64,000 nt of DNA from Dipylidium caninum (Eukaryota; Platyhelminthes; Cestoda; Cyclophyllidea; Dipylidiidae): assembly GCA_017562135.1 (NCBI GenBank), contig QEYB01001329.1, positions 1 through 64,000 of the forward strand, written 5' to 3'. The notes beneath the pieces were generated by a model, which searched no databases, was not told the DNA's origin, and saw nothing but the letters and a program-made list of their open reading frames with translations. Of the stretch, positions 60,632 to 64,000 are shown piece by piece. The first letter of the stretch is position 1, and each line of letters opens with the position of its first letter. Position numbers and translations under genes: made by a program.

Positions 60632-62148
60632 CTGAAGTAGACACCGCGCTAGTTGAGGTCGTTTGAGCTAGGTGAGAGGACAGGAACAATTGCACTCGTT
60701 CTGGTTGAGGAGGTATGCTGAATGTTCGTTGGAATTTCATCTACTTACCGTTACAAATGGTTGTAAATGGAGAAGAGGAGGTAAACGATTCGCCTGTGTT
60801 TTATCTACCCCAGTCTATTTTGTAGACTGCGCCACGACTACCACATCCAACATACAAACATCTAATATAATCAACAGGATATTTTCTCCTCACTTCCATT
60901 GTTGCGTTCACAAATATGTCATCCGTACTGTTCTCTACAAGGGCGCCAGGTACAACCGATTTTAGAGCAGTCAATCACAGGGCAGCAAGAAAACATCAAA
61001 GGTCGAAGATGCATTCCGTGTAACTTACTGATATTGACTATTTCTGGATAGTTTTTGGTATAATTGTCAGGCCCGTAGCGCCAAGTTCTGTAAACCACTG
61101 ATGACTCGGTGCCCACCACTGTATCCATCCAGGCAAACGCAAAGTAAAGTGCTATATTAAAGGCGTTGAAGCAGGGGCTGTGAAGATCATAGGTGATGTT
61201 AAAAATCTATTAATGTTTATCCCCATAAAGTTGAATACATCGTAGACTCACACACTCACCCTTTATGTATCTGCAAGTGACTGTCATGGTTTTCTTATTC
61301 TTTGCGCCAATGAAGAAGGACTCATTTGGATAAAAATAGAAGCCTTTGGAGGCGAGTGTTCGAAGGTGGTTAGTCCTTGTCGACAGAACAAACGTTTGTT
61401 CGTATGAGGTTACATCCCTGTAGACCCACCAACTTTCAAGAATTTCTACTTTCCAGCAGAAGTACAGAAATGCTGATGGGAATAAATGGAGATACGGTAG
61501 AGAAGAAAACAATCCACACTATATCCTGACGTATAACGCCGGCCCTTTGCACCTCTGCTTGATCATCAGAGACTACAAGAGCAGCGAAGTGAAAAAAACC
61601 ATGAATATTGTTGAGGGTAGAGAGGCGAATTCGAGCCAGTGTTGTTGATAGTAGGTAATGGAAGAGGGTGTGTGTGGCATGTTGGTAAGAAATGCAATTG
61701 AACGCGCTCTGAATGCAGGAACAAGTAGAATATTCGTTGAAACATCGGTCTCCCCTTGTTCCCACGCAGTAACGTTTGCCAGACTCTGTATACACACAAG
61801 CTGTCTGATTGAGGAAGCCAAAATAGTGTCTCTGATGAAGGTCAGGCACACCATAGTGAGGAGGTATAAACTTACGTAATATAGGCCAGGAAGCTGCTCA
61901 CAATCATGCTTTCACTTCTTTCACCTTAATTATCAGCCAATTGTGCGTCTAAAAGAGAGTATAAAAAGGCAAATAAATTCTGCCTGCAATGCGATGTTCC
62001 ACAACTGGCGTAGCCGAACGTAAAAGTGTGGCATGTGAAAGTGTCAAGTGAAGGGACCACTTACTTGTAAGCAGATGTAAGCAAAGAAGAGAAGTGTTAC
62101 CTCTCCCACCTTCAGTCGTGCAATTGAGGTCTTTACCTCTTGTTTCGC
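60632..62148 (-). pseudogene. Copy 3 of the unassigned multi-exon family, decayed
   Basis: Minus-strand exon matches: E0 62065-62148 (hydrophobic TLLFFAYICLQ, GTAAGT donor, but no ATG where copy 2 has one); E1 61876-61948 (SERSE-like start, IVSSFLAYI, with an internal deletion and stops in every frame near its start); E2 61708-61804 (TACVYTESGKRYC, GDRCFNEYSTCSCIQ, with a GC dinucleotide where the others have GT); E3 61430-61572 (AEVQRAGVIRQDIVWIVFF, TGA near its end); E4 61260-61375 (LASKGFYFYPNESFF, KTMTVTCRYIK, GTGAGT donor); E5 61029-61118 (VVGTESSVVYRTWRYG, NYPEIVNI); E6 60749-60934 (NSTDDIFVNAT, YKIDWGR then TAA); Thr/Ser-rich E7 60632-60667. E4, E5, E6 and E7 chain in consistent phase. 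The introns also align with copy 1, so duplication included non-coding DNA. Product unknown; secreted or surface by its leader. Confidence 0.55.
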
Positions 62149-64000
62149 CTATTTACATTGTCTTAAGTAGGTCAGCATCGGCGTCGGCATTGGTCATACA
62201 CCTCGGCTTCCGATCCGACTTTCACCAGTCTTCTGTGATTTACTCCCCGGCGTGCATCACGTCGGCGCGTGGTTCAGCTCACACTGACTGCCTTCTGCAC
62301 TGACAGGCAAAAGCACACGTTTCGATTTCCAGTCCATGCGTATGGGCCAAACCACATCCACCTCGATAACGATGAGGTGGAGTTGATCTCTCTACGCATC
62401 TGTAAGTAGATCTGGCAGGGCATCTCTCGTGAGGCAGACCCACTTTTAATTTGAGTTCGCAATAAGGCGAAAATGACACAATGTTAAGACATCGGTAATG
62501 CAAATTGACGATGTACACTCGTTCCTGTTCATCGGAAACCTAGTCGTTATGGCTACTTACGCTGGATATGACTGCTATTTGATCAAACAATATGTCGTCT
62601 CAAAATAAAAGCCACTTTGCCCATTCCCAAACAACCGTGTAATAAACTCCTCAATCGCTGTCGTCAGTGTGAGGTTAACAGTCAGTTGGGTTGTGCTGAA
62701 AGGAGAAAAGGTGAAATAAGTTGGGCAATCGCGTGCTCTCTATGAAATCAGCAGTGTATCTTCCGAATCCTTCCCACATTTGCCGTCTACTGTTTCGCCC
62801 TTTCACGAGTGATTGTTTCCGCTCGCTAGTCAAAAGACAATCACACGGTTTATTCGTTGTCACCCACGTCCTCTGCGCGAAATACACGCTAATCACTCCA
62901 CACCCTCGAGTCGACCGGCCCAAAGTCACGTCTTTCTCCTACACTCAGCGCCTGACCGAAACGCCACAAAGTCCATCGACAATCGCGTTATCTGCATGAA
63001 AGGCATCCTTTCCTTTCTCCAGTTCACACTTGCCTGTTAATCTGGGTAAACGCCGCTCATCGCATAAGGGTGACCACTGGAGGTGAGTGGAAAGTTGCGG
63101 ATTTGAGGTGCGAGCGAAGAAAAAGGAGCTTGTCTGATGTTACAGGTCACTCAATGTGGTCCGCACAATGTTTCTGTGGTTTGAGACACTCAAATCCATG
63201 TTCGTCCAGACAAACGGCAGAAGAGGGAAGTTTGCATAACCGTTGTACCACCCGCGTCCATTACCGGTATTAACACGTGCTCTCCCAAGAACGCCTTACT
63301 AACTTTTACTTCCGGTACGAGTCAAAGACTATTTTGCGTCACTCACCGCCCCTCTATATTCACCTGATGTCTATGCGCATCCCTCGAACGACAGAGACCC
63401 CTAGATCCGACCTCCTTCGCCGCGACTCCAATGGCAGAATGCGGCTTTCTCACCCGACCGCCTTCCTCCGCTCTCATTTCCTTTCTCCAATTCGTCTTAG
63501 TAGCTTATACATTTCCCCCAAGCCACTTTTCGTCTCCCACCAGTCTGTCAGACCACTCTTCCGACAATTTATTTCACCTGAACGTTTCTGTCCGCTAGTC
63601 AACCGGAACAATTAAACCTCGTTGAAATGAAATGCGGTGATAAATTAAGAATGCAAAGACAAGAGTCGATAACGTCGTTTTCTTGATTTCTCATCTTTCA
63701 CCCTCTAGCGCGCGCTGCTGGGGCAAAGCAGGAGAAAAAAGAAGTTTGGAAGAGACCAGCCATAATGCGTCCCTGATGCAACAGCAGAATCCTTCCGTGG
63801 ACTGTCGCATAATGACATGAGAATGATGATGGCGCGTAAAGAGAACTCCCCCACACCCCCTGAAAAAAACTACACAGTTCAACTGATCCTCCTGCAGAAG
63901 TGGCATTTGCTCCTTTCTCGCAGTCTCATCATTCTTTCCATCTCCCTCGCACCTCCCTGACACACCTACAGTCGACCATTCTCCTAACAGTCTCCATACC
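62149..64000. other. No supportable gene
   Basis: Short frames on both strands, including a 112-codon plus-strand frame at 63277-63615 without a recognisable motif. Confidence 0.4.

Noticed and set aside
1..64000. CRISPR array, bacterial operon, rRNA or tRNA genes
   Set aside because: No regularly spaced identical repeats, no tight runs of long co-directional frames, and no rRNA or tRNA sequence that I could recognise by eye.

Overview
This window looks like nuclear DNA from a gene-poor metazoan genome. Open frames are short and mostly overlap on both strands. The only gene I recognise outright is a histone H2A, and diverged repeats occur on both strands. The H2A has invertebrate-type features (no Gln after Lys5, a GGVTIA block, and a C-terminus running PKKTEK plus a short tail). 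A flatworm such as a tapeworm would fit, but that is an inference from one protein plus overall texture. I see no bacterial operons, CRISPR array, rRNA or tRNA.

Layout. At 1-8 kb there is no supportable gene; two copies of repeat family A lie about 2 kb apart. From 8.0 to 10.8 kb lies copy 1 of a ~2.8 kb composite repeat (family X). Copy 2 is at 19.3-22.1 kb with one arm flipped, and copy 3 is at 45.1-48.0 kb in inverted orientation. X has no coding capacity I can support, but keeps a TATAAA block and a small hairpin. Two adjacent perfect hairpins lie at 15.32-15.36 kb. Smaller diverged repeat pairs (E, F, G, H) are scattered between 11 and 51 kb.

At 33.5-34.2 kb is a complete, intronless, replication-dependent-type H2A gene: two CCAAT boxes, a TATA element, a 128-residue open frame and a textbook histone 3' stem-loop. 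The protein carries unusual substitutions at three functionally loaded positions (human numbering Y57C, D90N, Q104E).

At 52.5-62.1 kb, on the minus strand, is the most interesting feature: at least three diverged copies of a multi-exon gene that I cannot assign to a family. The copies share a hydrophobic leader exon and a series of short exons. They were recognised because exon peptides, splice sites and, at most junctions, intron phases match between copies. Each copy carries its own stops, frameshift or splice-site damage, so as read here the array is decayed, although some exons remain fully open.

The remaining sequence holds only weak exon candidates, simple repeats and a few G-rich tracts, and is listed as such.
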